DNA of 64,000 nt from Elmis aenea (GCA_947652605.1 OX393579.1:19551674-19615673), one strand, 5' to 3'. Positions 10,855 to 22,587 are shown, counted from the stretch's first letter. Numbers and translations: made by a program. The notes: generated by a model from the letters alone, not told the origin.

Positions 10855-12145
10855 CACCTCATATTTCTACGGTACGTGCAAGTTTTTCTGATTAAAACAA
10901 TAGGTAATCAGTTACAAAAATAATTGAAAAACCTAATTTTACTATGCTCATTGCGCATTTTCTATGCCTGTAACCATCATAACAATTACCATATTACCAA
11001 CCTACCAACAAACAAATCAGACATGCTTGATCAATCGGTTTGTTATTAACCTTTGATCTAGTAAAAAACTTAACAGTCAAAAAACTTGAGATTCGATACA
11101 TTATAAAATGCTTTAAAAACTAATAATAGACGATGCAAACATTTGGAATATTCTTGCTTGATCGCTAACGCCAAAATTTAACGATAGCAGTTTTGAAATA
11201 TCTTGTAAATCTTGTAATGAGCGATATAATGTAAAGTTCTATCTAGAATAAAAGCGTTGTTTAATATAATATGCTTTCTGGTAATATCAACAAAAAATAC
11301 GAATTTAACAAAATGTTTTTTTTTTACTTTTTAAATTTTAATCCGAATATACATACATTTCTGCATTTCCATGGCATTGATAAGACATGTAAGTGATCAT
11401 CCAAGCATCAAACCCATGTACCACCAATATCCCTCGAGACTGCACCTATTATGGCCATTAACGCCGTCTGTTGGGCACATCTGTTAATTTTTGCACCCCT
11501 GAATACGCTGGGGGTTTCAAAATTACTTGTAAATGCGGTACCGTACACTCCCTATACTGCCCCGCTCGTTTTGCACTGAAAATACAATGTGATATGCATA
11601 ATTAAAATGTATATGGTGTTTTGACAAGTCCATGTATTCAGTATAAAAGATTATGAGGCCTTTGACGGGTGATTGGTCTAATCGCGATTGCGCTGTCCGA
11701 TCGAATTTAAAAGGAATTAGCAATTTCTAAACTTACTTGACTTAATCATAGGAATAAGTGTTTGATTTCTTTTTAATTCAGCGCCAATTGATTTGTTGTG
11801 ATTTTTTAGTTTTCGCTAAATAAGTAAAAATTTAAATTTAAATATCAGTTTTAGTGTAGGATCACAATTAAGGATAAACCGAATTTTCAGTAGTTAATGA
11901 TTATTGACCGTATCTACTCTTTTGCCGACCAACCAGTAATCGGCCCATTGCCCGGTTAACAGGTTATCAATAATTGTACTTCCTTAATAACTTAGATTAT
12001 GGCAACAGTTTTACTCATTGTACTGTTAGCTCTTTTTTAAGTGTCTGGCTACTGATTTATCGAAATGAAAAAAAAAAAAAAAAAAAATTAAATAATCTTA
12101 GTAAAAACGTAGTTGAAACATTAAAAACACACTAATAACACTATA
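10855..12145. other. Intergenic or intronic sequence, nothing coding recognised
   Basis: A less AT-rich patch at about 11400-11720 contains TATAAAAG (about 11642) and an ATTGG/CCAAT-type motif (about 11673) with several CpG dinucleotides. A poly-A run of about 20 lies at 12068-12087. These do not define a gene. Confidence 0.3.
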
Positions 12146-12270
12146 TACAGGGTCCTGCATTAGTGCGTCGGGCTTTCATAGCGCCCCGCCCGTAGGAGAT
12201 AGAAAAAAAATTAAATACAAAAAGTTATTGGTTTCAAAAGATCTACGTCTTAAAATTATTTTCAGCTATA

Positions 12271-12330
12271 CAGGGTGTCCCATTTTCGTGCCATAACAAA
12301 AACAAAGATTTTTTTAAATGGAACACCCTG
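12271..12330. repeat. Internal TIR-like hairpin pair 1 of M1
   Basis: CAGGGTGTCC at 12271 and GGAACACCCTG ending 12330, flanked by TA on both sides: a 60-bp inverted unit starting 123 bp inside the element end. The same unit is found at the same distance in M3, M4 and M5, and slightly further in (+142) in M2. Confidence 0.75.
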
Positions 12331-12961
12331 TATATTTTTAGGTCTTCGGATGTCATTTTTTAACCTCTACATGAATGTCTTTTCATTTTTTGATTTTGTG
12401 TCAGGGTTGCCAACTTATTAATTTTTTTCCGAAAAATCTGACATTAGCAGGCCCAACTTTAAAAAATCGTAGCGACCTCGTTTCTTGAAGTTAAGAAATA
12501 AGTTTTATCAATAATGTTAGTTCGGTTAGGGAGCAACATTTTAAAAATAAAAAATAAAAATTTATTGATACAGGGTGTTCACAAAAAAATGCCAAACTTT
12601 CCAAACTTCAAAGTGACATAACTTATTTTTTTCAAATGTAAACACCCTTGTTTTATTATGCTATTCGATAGCATTTTTTCTCCCCTTCAATTTTTATGGG
12701 GGGTGTCCTATGTCTAAACCCCGTAGTTGTTGAGATATTCAATACTTTTCAAAAAAGTAGCCATTTAATTGCATTTTTATGCACCGAAGTAGGCCGCGCT
12801 TATGCAAAACAAGTGCCAAAATGTAAGCAAGTGTCAACTTAGCATTTGAATAAGTTTAGAATTTAAGCGGATATTAATTACGTAATAAAATTAATCGTTT
12901 TTATTCAAAAACTATGGAAAGTAACAAATTGAAAATAGGTAGGTACATAAAAGAGAAACGA

Positions 12962-13372
12962 CTACAATAAATGTTCGAAATGTCTTCCATTTTCATCCAG
13001 GCACAAATCTATTCTCTGCTGAAAAGATCTTTGCACTCTTCTTAAAATTTCAGGTGAAATACTTGTAAAAACGTCAACAATTCGTTGTTGCATATTTATT
13101 GCTGTTGTCGGTGGTTCGTTATACACAATGCCTTTCACGTATCCCCACAAAAAAAAGTCAAGTTTAGTCAAATCCGGTGATCTGGCGGGCCACCTGGTGG
13201 GTCCACTTCTACCAATCCACTGGTTGGGAAAAATGCCATCAAGATATGCCCTAACGTCTCGCGAAAAATGTGCAGGCGCCCCGTCCTGTTGGAACCACAT
13301 CCTGTTTTTTGTATACTGAGGTACATGATCTAATAACCTGGGTAATACATGTTGCATAAAATTTGTATAATT
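12962..13372 (-). pseudogene. Mariner-type (IS630/Tc1 superfamily) transposase, C-terminal part
   Basis: On the minus strand an open frame of 131 codons plus a few upstream codons (NYTNF) shows the DDE/D core in order: VLPRLLDHVPQ, MWFQQDGAPAHFS (second catalytic Asp in QQDG), RSGPTRWPARSPDL and LDFFLWGYVKGIVY. It ends with EILRRVQRSFQQRI and GRHFEHLL-stop. Key motifs are intact in this portion, so the copy was young when it broke. The N-terminal DNA-binding half and first catalytic Asp are missing, because the RTE-like fragment at 13374-13720 lies directly upstream. The missing half was not recognised beyond that insertion. Confidence 0.85.
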
Positions 13373-13373
13373 T

Positions 13374-13720
13374 ATTTAGTCAAGAGTCCTACTGTTAGGT
13401 GTAGGACTGTTGAGTTGTGTTGTGCTGACTTTTTTTCCACGTTTTTCTGTCTTGTGCTAGCTTTTTTATGTCTTTCCATTTGTTGATTCTATCCGTTGCT
13501 GCTTTTTAGCTTCGTCGTGCCAGGTTTTTCTCGGTCTACCTCTTCTGTTTTTTCCCTATGCTCTTGCTTCATACGCTTTTCTGGTTAACCTTTCTTCTTT
13601 TATCCTATAAATGTGACCCAACCATCCCAGCTGTCTTTCTTGTATTTTTGTTTCAACTGATTTTATCTTTATTTGTCCTCTATGTGTTTCATTTCTGTTT
13701 CTAGTTTTTTGGTTTTTTAA
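13374..13720 (-). mobile_element. RTE-like LINE 3' fragment, second copy
   Basis: Nearly identical to the 3' end of the LINE at 4808-5150: same landmarks 'gagtcct', 'ctactgttaggtgtagg', 'ttctgtcttgtgctag' and 'tgacccaaccatccc'. It encodes the degraded C-terminal basic tail on the minus strand with extra indels. It is strongly 5'-truncated and inserted into the M1 transposase gene. Confidence 0.85.
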
Positions 13721-13799
13721 TCTTATTTTGTCTTTCTTATCTCTATTTTTATCATTTTTAACTTAATAAATTAATTTAATCAAGCTCCATACCTCTTGA

Positions 13800-14160
13800 A
13801 TTATGCTGTAATTACAGCGACCTAAACTGCAAAAAAGATGGTTCAGTTCCGGTTACTGATTGGCTAAATAAAAACCTTTCGTTTTTCGTTTTTAAAAATT
13901 CACAGTAAATAAAGTGACCGCTTTAGCGAAAACAAATCGGTTTCGGTCAGGGTTCACGATTTTTAATACATAGGTACTAATGACAATGTAGCATAAATCC
14001 ACTCGTTCGAACCGTTTTATAAACCGCTAGAAATGATTTGAACCGGTTCACATCAGTCGGTTCGGTTCGATAATGTTTACTATAACAATCAGTCCGGTTT
14101 ACGGTTCATAAAAAAGAATAGGCCGCACCGGTTCGGGTACCCAACCCATGTAAGACTGGG
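13800..14160. mobile_element. Probable hAT-like element with GGTTC/AACCGGTT repeats
   Basis: Many copies of GGTTCGGTTC, AACCGGTTC, GGTTACTG and CCGGTTT cluster here, in the same style as the delimited hAT at 16219-17095. A right end around ...CCCAACCCATG is plausible. An 8-bp duplication could not be fixed (left CTAAACTG against right TAAGACTG is only 5/8), so the boundaries are approximate. Confidence 0.4.
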
Positions 14161-14479
14161 AATATAATGGTTTCTTCGTTTTCAGGACATTTCATGATTC
14201 AACTGTTCTCTTCAACTGTTTTGTGAATCATACGTATATCACGAAGAAACTTGCTAAAATTATAATTAAGCAACTACAGGAACATGTTATAGGTAAGTGC
14301 ATTAGTCAAATAACATAATGAATCATATTTCCTAAAAAATACTGGCACAAGTCAAAAAATGCAAATTTTTGGGTTAGAGGAAATATTTAATCCTAATTAA
14401 ATGTCATTGAATTTTAAATTAGCTATTGCAATATTTTTTTTTATTAGGGTTTAATCGAGCGTTTATTTGATACAGTTAC

Positions 14480-14771
14480 AAGGTACAACATCGATTTTCC
14501 GGCACTATTGGTTCCAAAACCTTGCCGGACCAACCACAAAGCCATAGCTATGGTTAAATTTAAGTAAAATAAGTTAAAACTTTACAAAATTGTAACACCA
14601 GTGTAGTGTACCTACATAATAAATAAGCGCACCCAACACACAACGCCATCTGTGGCCGACCAGTTAATTAGTCTGGCGACAGCAAGAATTTCAATTTTCC
14701 TATCATAATTTTGTCCGGACTAAAGGAGGTGCCGAACCACCATCAGTTGCCGGAAAATCGGTTTTGTACCT
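14480..14771. mobile_element. TIR MITE, possibly pogo/Tigger-like
   Basis: Left AGGTACAACATCGATTTTCC and right terminus are inverted copies over about 24 bp with two mismatches (GATTTTCCGGCA core exact). A second inner pair, CCGGAC and GTCCGG-type motifs, sits inside. No coding capacity and no certain target duplication. The pogo assignment rests only on a TA-CAGTTACA flank and on the pogo-like relic about 1.2 kb away, so it is weak. Confidence 0.55.
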
Positions 14772-14774
14772 AAA

Positions 14775-15985
14775 TTATAATGTTTTTTGCTTAACGGTGG
14801 CTCCCTTACCAAAATAAAACCAGCAAATTAAGATTCAACATAAGTGTTTCCTTCAGGATAATTTAAAATAGTTTGAAAAAATACCACAACCAACTAGGAA
14901 TGCGCACTTTGTTTTGTAATTAGATTTTATTTAACCAGAAAAGCTACATTATGCGACGTTTTAACATTTCTGTTACAATTTAATTTTTGTCAAAAAACGT
15001 TGGACACATTTCCTTCAACAGTAAGCGCGCAAAACTTTATTCTTCGTAGATCTAATGGTCAGCCAGAATTGGCCGTTTCGTAAGTAGAGGCAAGAATCAT
15101 TAAACTACCGGATCAAATTTATAATGGTTATTGTAAACTGTTGTATCCTAAAAATACTTACTTAATCTGTGTGAATTATTTTCTTGATTTTAAAAATCTT
15201 AAAATTAAAGCTCCGTTTGTGTTCTTTAATGTATTTTCACTGTGATTAAATGTAAAAACAACATCCACGTAGGTACGGTAAAGACATATTGTATGAAAAC
15301 AATGGAAATTTATGAATCCTTTGATAATGATGAAACCACGAAGAATTTTAACAAAATTAAAATTTTATGTGTGCTTTTATTTACGAATAAATCCTCAAAT
15401 TATTTTCATTTAGAGGTGTAATTATTAAACAAAACAAAACAAAACATTTTATTTGTGTTTTTTTGTTTATATTTCTTTTGTGCATTATTTTACAAGAATT
15501 CAACAAGTTTAATTTTGGAAAAACAGTCATTTTACAACCATTGTATTAATATGCGAATATCAGATTTAAAAATGAGATTTTTTTATATAAAACGCGAAAT
15601 ATTTCACTGCTAATTTGTCTTGGACCATTTTTTGTAAAACTGTCTTACTTGGTATCATTTTATCGCATTAGACTAATACATCGGACCACTAGCGTCTAGC
15701 AAAAATAATGTACACATAGAAATTTACAATAACTAAAACTATTATGAAGAGTTAGTTTGATTTACAAAACATTTCTGCTTAATTTGTTTTGGGTACCTAT
15801 ACAGAAATTGCATGATTAGTGCAGTTTTGGTTATTGCGGAAAACTTTATTGTGAATATCTCTATGTGCGTTACAAAATTTGATTAAAGAGGTTTTGAGGA
15901 TGTCGAGTCTGAAAATGTTCGAGAATGATTGACTTCGCATTCAAAAGACCTCAGTGACGAAGATTTTTTTGTAATCGAGCATCAG
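14775..15985. other. AT-rich sequence with a short (AAAAC)n run
   Basis: Nothing recognised apart from an AAAAC-type simple repeat near 15429-15452. Confidence 0.35.
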
Positions 15986-15989
15986 CAGG

Positions 15990-16218
15990 CATATACAGAA
16001 AAAAAAAGACAACCGAAGGAAGTGAAAACACTTCGAAGTATATCACAGTGAAAGAACTAGAAGAATTGTTTCGCACGATCGAGAAAGCCAAAGATCCTTT
16101 AAAATCGATATGGATCCAAATTCGGTAAAAAGTTTAAACGTTCGCCGTAGTTTAGAAAATCAAATTGATTTAATCGTAAAATGTTTTAGAAAAAAAGTAA
16201 ACTTTACTAAGTTTGTAA
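15990..16218 (+). pseudogene. Pogo/Tigger-type transposase C-terminal relic
   Basis: Frame 1 reads KKTTEGSENTSKYITVKELEE and continues LFRTIEKAKDPLKSI. After a one-base shift the reading continues DMDPNSVKSLNVRRSLENQI and then KCFRKKVNFTKFV. The layout (a 'TVKELEELF..IEKAK' helix, then 'D.DP..ERS..V.R.+E', then a basic 'KK..T..F' end) matches the C-terminus of Tigger/pogo-like transposases as I know that family. The catalytic region is not seen. A hAT element is inserted at 16219, inside the reading frame, and its duplication (GTTTGTAA) falls within the last codons. Confidence 0.55.
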
Positions 16219-17095
16219 CAGGGCTCGAAACCGAAAAAAATTTTGGTTAACGGTTAACCGAAATCGAGAACTTTATTTTTATAACGGTTTTTGTTGAAAA
16301 ACCGGTTTTATTCGTAAAAAACCGGTTTAGTGTAAAAAACCGATTTAAATTATAAACCGGTTTAAAAAACCGGTAAACCGGTTTAAAAAACCGGTTAAAT
16401 TAACCGATTTTTAAAATTATTTAGATCAGGAATGCAAAGTATGAAACGATATTATTTATTTATAATTTTATAATAACAAACGAGATGATTTACCCGGCGT
16501 TGCACGGGCGATTACAATTTTAATTACTTTTTTAACTTGAATAAGCCCAATAATTCCAAATCATACACAAATGACATACTCTGATCAATCATCTTTTCAT
16601 TTTCTTATAATTCATTAAAAAATAACTATTTATTGCTTAAAAATTGAATAATAACTCAAATTTATTTTCTTTCATCTTGTTTCAATTAAAAATGTACTAA
16701 TAAAAATAATACTTCATGTACATTATTTATTACTAATTGTATACAAAACAATCTTTACTTGAGAAATACACCGCGCCGTATCGTGTTTTGACCAGGTATT
16801 TGCCGACGTAAGATCGAATCCCGTCGAATATATGTAGATAGATGTACAATCAAGAGTTCAGTAATGACTTTTGGTAAACTAATCTCATATAATACAGATT
16901 TTGTATTTTTCATCGTAATTTTTATTAAAAAAAGATGTCAAAAAAGACCGGTTTTTTATTATTTTGGTTAAAGGTTACCGTTTATTTTTGCCTTAAAAAT
17001 TACGGTTTCGGTTTCGGTTAAAAATCACTTTTTCTGACAAAAAATAACGGTTAACCGGTTTTTAAACCGGTTTAAAAAACCGGTTTCATGCCCTG
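16219..17095. mobile_element. hAT element A (877 bp), AACCGGTT-rich ends, TSD GTTTGTAA
   Basis: Begins CAGGGCTCGAAACCG and ends CCGGTTTCATGCCCTG. The 8-bp duplication GTTTGTAA is perfect (16211-16218 and 17096-17103). Both termini are packed with AACCGG/CCGGTT motifs, many in the palindrome AAACCGGTTT, over about 200 bp on the left and about 150 bp on the right. The centre is plain AT-rich DNA with no transposase, so it is non-autonomous. Confidence 0.92.
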
Positions 17096-17103
17096 GTTTG
17101 TAA

Positions 17104-19375
17104 TAAATGTAAAAACAATTTTTCTCCCAGATTCATTAGCATTAGTTGATTCTTAACTTTGACTTACATCGAGAATTAATTAATGTACTAATCAAGGGGT
17201 ACCTGTTGATTAAATTGCAGAGTTTCCGAAATATTTGCACTGTAATACATTAAAATTTAATAATTAACTGTAGTTTAATTTTAGGGCCGATTTTTATCGT
17301 TTTTTATAGTTAAGTATCTCCCAACACCGACGGGTAGAAGGGAATTTGAGTATAAGTATATATAGTTAAGTATAGGTATACATATTTCATCTGTGCTAAT
17401 TTATTCAAACTTTGATATAATTATGCAAACACCCATCTGTGTTAAAGTATGTACATCAAATTTATCATAAAAAATTTAAAAAATGATTAGGTAACACATA
17501 ATCCTTGGATTAAGAGTTATTTCATTTATACGTAATGTTTTCTTATTACAATTTTTTGAATAACACCGATATTGTTAATTGAAGCTACTTAATTTAAATT
17601 TCGTAAGTTTATATAATTATTAGTCTTTACATTTATCTGAACATTAGATTTCCAGACATGACGTTTTACTACTTAACTAGATGGTAATGAACCTGTTAAA
17701 CAAAACAGGTTGTCGATGGATAAATACGACAGTTATAAAATTGACGTTGTGTTTGGCATTAGCACCTGCAAATGTTTCACGACCCTTGCAAAGTTCACAG
17801 GACAGCTGCATATAAAGCGAAACCTCTACAGAATTTTTAAAATGCTGCATCCGTAATCACATTCGCGGATTCGTATTGAATAAGGAATGGGAAATTTTAA
17901 ATTTACGGTCGGAATCGGAATCCAGTCAAAAAATAAAACTACGGGGAGCTGTCAAAAGACTTCACCGGACTCCCGGGGGAAATATACGTCGCAAGGTACG
18001 AGATATAGCTCCAGAATAACATAAAATATTAGCCAACTTTTCGTATGGATGGGCACAGTCATTTGTTTTATGTAAATACATATCACAAGTTTGTCATTTG
18101 TTTTGTTGCGGCGCGCCTGCTTGATATTATTTGCCATCATTTCACGTTTATTTTGATGTGTGTGTGAAATATTAAAAAGTGATGATGTATTTAAAATTGT
18201 AGAGTGCTATTCTCTTTGGAATTAATACGTCTCTTAATCTACCTCTGCTGAAATATTAGAACCATCTATCAAAAAGACAATAGCGCACTCCAATAAAACG
18301 TTAATTAGATTACTTTTAATTTCACAACTGGGCGTAAGCGGCACGCGATATGGTATTTTTTATTATCAGCGTTAATGCGCCCACTTTTAAATATCACATC
18401 TCATTTCATTTACAATTATTACGAGCGCCAGTCACGCCAAATGTTAATTCCTGCCTTGTCTAACAAAACGTTAATTTCGTTTAAATGCACGCGATTGGCC
18501 GAGTAAGCTTTTAGCCTAATGGAATGACACAAAACGAACCAATCGTCAACAGTTTTAGATATCACTAGCGGTTGATTGCCGACTGTTTATCGATGCGGCA
18601 TTTATTTTCAGTTTTGTACAATCATAGCGCACCGTCCAACACACTCTTCTGTAATAACAATTGAAATACTTAACAAAACACATTATCATTTTACCACAAA
18701 TCCAGTTGATGCTATATAAATAAAGTGTTATTTAAAACAAATCATTTTTCTACCTGAATAATAATAATTCACAACCAAATGATTTTTTCGTATTATATTG
18801 CCTTTATTTACATCCATAAACCATAAACACTTTCATGAAGCGAATTTCTATTCACCGTACGTTAATCTAATTAGATTTTAAATCCTACGTTTCGTCTATT
18901 TTAGACAATCATCAACTTCGTTCATTTTTACATTAAAATTAAACACTAAATTTTTTAGATCCATGATATTGATTTAATGATATTAAACAGTGTTATCTAT
19001 ATCATTGAATGCGATAAATTTAGATTATCAATTTGATCAAATGTTATTAGGTAAATTGACGAAACGTCGACTTCAATTTCCTTTCTAAACAACAAACAAT
19101 ATGGCGCCTATAAGAAATATCAAATTTGATGATAATTCAAAATAGACGAAAACTTCGACCCTAAATTTAATTATGTCCGGTATAGAGAATAGAAAGTTGC
19201 TCTAAAAACATGTTATTAGTTTTGGAATCATTCTAAAACTAAAGATTAATAACAAAATACGTTAAAGAAATTGTTTAATTCTTGAATAACTTCTGAACTA
19301 AAAACAATTTCTTTTCAGATATAAATACAGCTACGAATTTTGCTTTTTGTCTCCAATTAAAACGTATTTATAACC
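17104..19375. other. Non-coding sequence; less AT-rich patch at 18300-18620
   Basis: No gene recognised. A small imperfect inverted pair (18202-18292: 'gagtgctattctcttt' against 'aagacaatagcgcactc') may be a short hairpin. The 18300-18620 patch is less AT-rich than its surroundings, with two CCAAT/ATTGG-type motifs (about 18493 and 18538). Confidence 0.35.
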
Positions 19376-19432
19376 TAGGGTTGCCAGACGGTATTGTCTT
19401 GTATTTTACGTCTAATTTTGTTACCTTGTATT

Positions 19433-19878
19433 CAGAGCTGGGCAATGCTTGAATGCTTACTACTTGCAATAATTTTTTAAGCACTTTTAATGCTTCGAGC
19501 ACAATGCTTGCAGCACTTTCTAAAACAGATGCTCGATGCTTAGAGCACCAAGCACTTTCATGAACACTTGGTACTTATTAAGCACTTTAGAAAGACAGTG
19601 CTTAATAAGCATTTTTTAAATTTATGTATGCTTACTGTATAGTATTTAATCCTCAACATGTATGCTACAAGACTATTTAAATTTTAAATTTCTCTTAAGC
19701 ATTTCCAAAATGCTCAATGCTTGCTGCTTAATTGTTTTAAGCACTTTGGTCAGTGCTTGATGCTTTTAAGCATTTTTAAAAACCAAAGTACTTACTGCTT
19801 AATTAGATCAAGCACTTACACAAATGCTTGAATGCTCGGTGCTTCAAGCACTTAGGGCCGGTGCTTTGCCCAGCTCTG
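19433..19878. mobile_element. hAT element B (446 bp), AAGCACTT/AATGCTT repeats, TSD CTTGTATT
   Basis: Ends CAGAGCTGGGCAA and TTGCCCAGCTCTG are 13-bp perfect TIRs. Flanked by CTTGTATT at 19425-19432 and 19879-19886 (perfect). The whole body consists of repeated 8-10 bp words such as AAGCACTT, AATGCTTG and GAGCAC in both orientations. No coding capacity. Confidence 0.93.
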
Positions 19879-19929
19879 CTTGTATTGTACTTGTCGGGAC
19901 AGCTCAATGTCCTATATTTTAATAAAGTT

Positions 19930-20320
19930 TTAAAGTAGTATATTACATAACAAGAGTTGTAAGAAGCATATTACGCACGAGTGGCCGCGTAGCAGCTAGT
20001 GCGTATTTCCACGAGTGCGTAATTGTTTTACAACTCGTGTTATGTAGTTTACTTTTTCTACGATCACATAATACCTACGATTTTAACGGCTTTTTGGCTA
20101 ATATACTCATGTAATTACGGTGTCTTGTCAATTTTGACGTAAGCCTACTTTGACGTTTCTATACAAGTGTGCGTTTTGCTTGCAGGAAGTGTTAGACGTG
20201 AGTCTACTTTGATCATTTCTTTAAAAAACTGCGCTTTTTGCTTACCGTGCGTAAGGACCCACTTACTATGCATGCAGGCTGTACGGTAAGAGTTATTTAC
20301 ATTAGTGGTCGTAGAAAAAA
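19930..20320. mobile_element. Hairpin MITE with TTTTTCTACGAYCAC ends
   Basis: A strong hairpin at about 19932-20058 (arms with 'acataacaagagttgtaa' and its complement) is followed by TTTTTCTACGATCAC (20053-20067) and, at 20305-20320, its inverted copy GTGGTCGTAGAAAAA. The interior 20210-20310 matches 31681-31790 in inverse orientation ('cttaccgtgcgtaagg', 'actatgcatgcaggctg'), so this is a dispersed family. Confidence 0.65.
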
Positions 20321-20450
20321 TATGTCAAGCAATTAATATTTTATTATTCTTTTTGAATAATCTTACCCAAATTGATTTGTAAACATAAAAACTGACACTT
20401 CGAGAAAACTTGCTGTAAAAATGCAAGCCCAATTATAAGGTGAGATAGTC

Positions 20451-20668
20451 CAGTGTTTTTCAAACTTTTTACTTTAAGGACACCTTCCAAAATTAAAAGC
20501 TTACAGAGGACCCTAATGAATTGTTTGGTAGAGACATATTTTTGTTTTCTATAAACCTGGCAAATAAATTTGAATGACTTTTAAAATATTATAAAAAGGC
20601 TCAAAGGACTCCTACAGAAGGATTCAAGGACCCCCAAGAGTCCGCGGACCACACTTTGAGAAACACTG
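20451..20668. mobile_element. hAT element C (218 bp), imperfect TSD
   Basis: Starts CAGTGTTTTTCAAACT and ends ACTTTGAGAAACACTG, a terminus style common in hAT MITEs. Flanks AGATAGTC (20443-20450) and TGATAGAC (20669-20676) match at six of eight positions, so it is older than the others. Internal 'aaggacacc' and 'aaggaccccc' motifs repeat. Confidence 0.8.
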
Positions 20669-20784
20669 TGATAGACAAAACAATACCTACAATAAAATAA
20701 TTGTGTTTTCAGTAGAAAGAATGCTTTTTTTTTGGAAACACCCATGTTCCGTATTTGGTTTTCCAAAATCTGGCAACCCTATTA

Positions 20785-21620
20785 TTCATTTGTTTTTTGC
20801 AATGTTAACAAGATTAAATTAATATCCAAACGAGTATTTTATTTATAGCCTAAATCATACACATTTTATTTATTGTACTGAATATCTCATACTTGCAAGT
20901 TTATTGGCAGTTATTCACTATTTTAATTTAATTTAAGTAGCGCATACAACGCAATAAATAATAAAAAGTGCTCTGCCCTATTAATATTAAAAAGTTTAGT
21001 GCTGCACGAAAGTTCCTCTGGGATAATTTTTACAAGAAGTAATTTAAAAGTTAGTGTACGTAGATTATAAAACATATTTGCTTTGTAATTAGCGATTAGG
21101 TAGGTTGACAGTACAATACAACAACGCATTTTGCTTTCGAGTTTGCATGTTTGCGCGTATCCCGTCGAGACTACTTAATTGGAGAAATTTATAACAATAT
21201 AAAATGTTCATTTTTGTTCTTTATGTGTTCTAACTGTAATTCGCATGTCAGCCAAGTGTCTTGAGGCGCTGCATTTGTTGCTATTAAGTGCACATCAAGT
21301 ACATCTGATACACTTTTTAATTATAGCACGGGATTTAATTTTGTAAAGAAGTTTAACAACAAGAACAATAAAACACAGGCAAGTCTCAGTCACAACATGT
21401 TTTACCACACATTTTATTTTTGACAATTTTATTTTTAACGTTTTCTTACATTTTAAGACTATTTTTTTGCGTTTTGTGCTAATGAGACACTGACAAATGC
21501 TATCAAAAACATAATAATTTGAAACTTTTACTAATAAAGCATTAAATGAATATTAATATAACAAAGACAACGGTTATGGTTATAGCTATAGCGAAAAATC
21601 ATGAACCAGTTACAATTATG
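20785..21620. other. AT-rich sequence, nothing recognised
   Basis: No feature supported in about 800 bp; the 68-codon minus-strand frame has no motif I recognise. Confidence 0.35.
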
Positions 21621-21624
21621 CTAG

Positions 21625-22275
21625 ACCAAAAAAGATAGAGCAGGTAGCAAATTTTAAATATTTAGGAACAATAATTGCAGAATGGTAAATTGCAGGAAGA
21701 TCTGAATAACAGAATAGCGGCGCGACGAAATTTTACTACGCCACTAATAAATGTTTGATAAGTAAGGAGATATCAAAAGCAACGAAGACGCGAGTTTTTA
21801 ATGCAGTGTACGTACCCATTTTCACGTACAGTTCAGAAACTTGGACACTAACTCAAAACAAAAACAAAGAATACTGGTACAGGAAATGAGATTTCTGAGA
21901 AGATTAGAGGGATGTAGACTGATCGATAAAAAGTAACGAAAAAAATCCGAAATAACCTAGGAGTAACAGATATTAAGCAAAAGATGGAGATAACTCAATT
22001 AAGATGGCTTGGACATTTACTACGCAAGTACGCATGCCAGAAAGTAGATACGCGAAAATAGGATGGAAAATGCAGATAGACGGAAAAAGATATAGAGGAA
22101 AACCAAGAATAAAATGAAAAAAAGAAGTGAGGCAGAGAGTAGAAGAAAAAGGAGTCAGCTGGAGAGATGTGCCACAATTAACTAACGATAGGCAGGAGTG
22201 GACAAACTTAATACAGAAATAGAAAAGCATACCTCGACACCGAAAAGTACAAGAGGAACCGATTAAGAAGAAGCA
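21625..22275 (+). pseudogene. LINE reverse transcriptase C-terminal fragment (RTE-like)
   Basis: Plus-strand reading in shifting frames gives KIEQVANFKYLGTIIAE, then TKTRVFNAVYVPIFTYSSET, WTL, EMRFLRRLEGC, and MEITQLRWLGHLL. A basic region follows (GK/RGKPR-type), then GVSWRDVPQL and DRQEW near the end. This is the order of motifs after the RT domain in RTE-like LINEs, as in the element at 4808-6055, but it is a different family at DNA level. The copy is 5'-truncated before the catalytic motifs and carries many stops and frameshifts. It ends in an A/G-rich tail (GAAGAAGCAGAAGC). Confidence 0.75.
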
Positions 22276-22277
22276 GA

Positions 22278-22587
22278 AGCATTAAATACATATGCGTTTT
22301 GTTTAAAAGTAAAATTATCAATTGTTTTGGCAACGTTTTCTTCTAAAATAGAGTTCAACATTCATCAATATATTTTCTACATTTTACCTTTGGGTAAAAA
22401 TGGTACTACAACGTATAACTTCATTGTGATCTTGTCGTGTTCCTCCTTTTACTAAAAGTTAAAAATGTTTTTATTTGTTAATGACGTTAAGTAATTTGTT
22501 TTCTATAGTTTAAACGTAAAATTGAAAATCAAGAGAGGTTATTTTCCATTGACCTAATTTTCTAGAAGTAAAATATACATAAAGCTT
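22278..22587. other. AT-rich sequence, nothing recognised
   Basis: No feature supported. Confidence 0.3.

Larger units (their letters stand above)
12148..13373. mobile_element. Mariner-type element M1, interrupted by a LINE
   Basis: The left end is TA-CAGGGTCCTGC at 12146-12158. Two internal TIR-like pairs, each a CAGGGTG...CACCCTG hairpin, lie at 12271-12330 and 12571-12649. Beyond them is a minus-strand transposase (12962-13357). The right end is missing because an RTE-like LINE fragment starts near 13374 inside the transposase gene. A second, inverted copy of the same family is at about 56085-57357 and matches over most of the arm, including both internal pairs. Confidence 0.8.
19377..20780. 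mobile_element. Possible outer TIR element hosting nested hAT insertions
   Basis: AGGGTTGCCAGA at 19377 is matched by TCTGGCAACCCT near 20770-20780. Inside lie hAT B (19433-19878), a hairpin MITE (about 19930-20320) and hAT C (20451-20668). With those removed, several hundred bp remain, including a 'gacagctcaatgtcctat' stretch. The termini have the AGGGTTGCCA look of one hAT type, but an 8-bp duplication could not be fixed. Confidence 0.45.
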
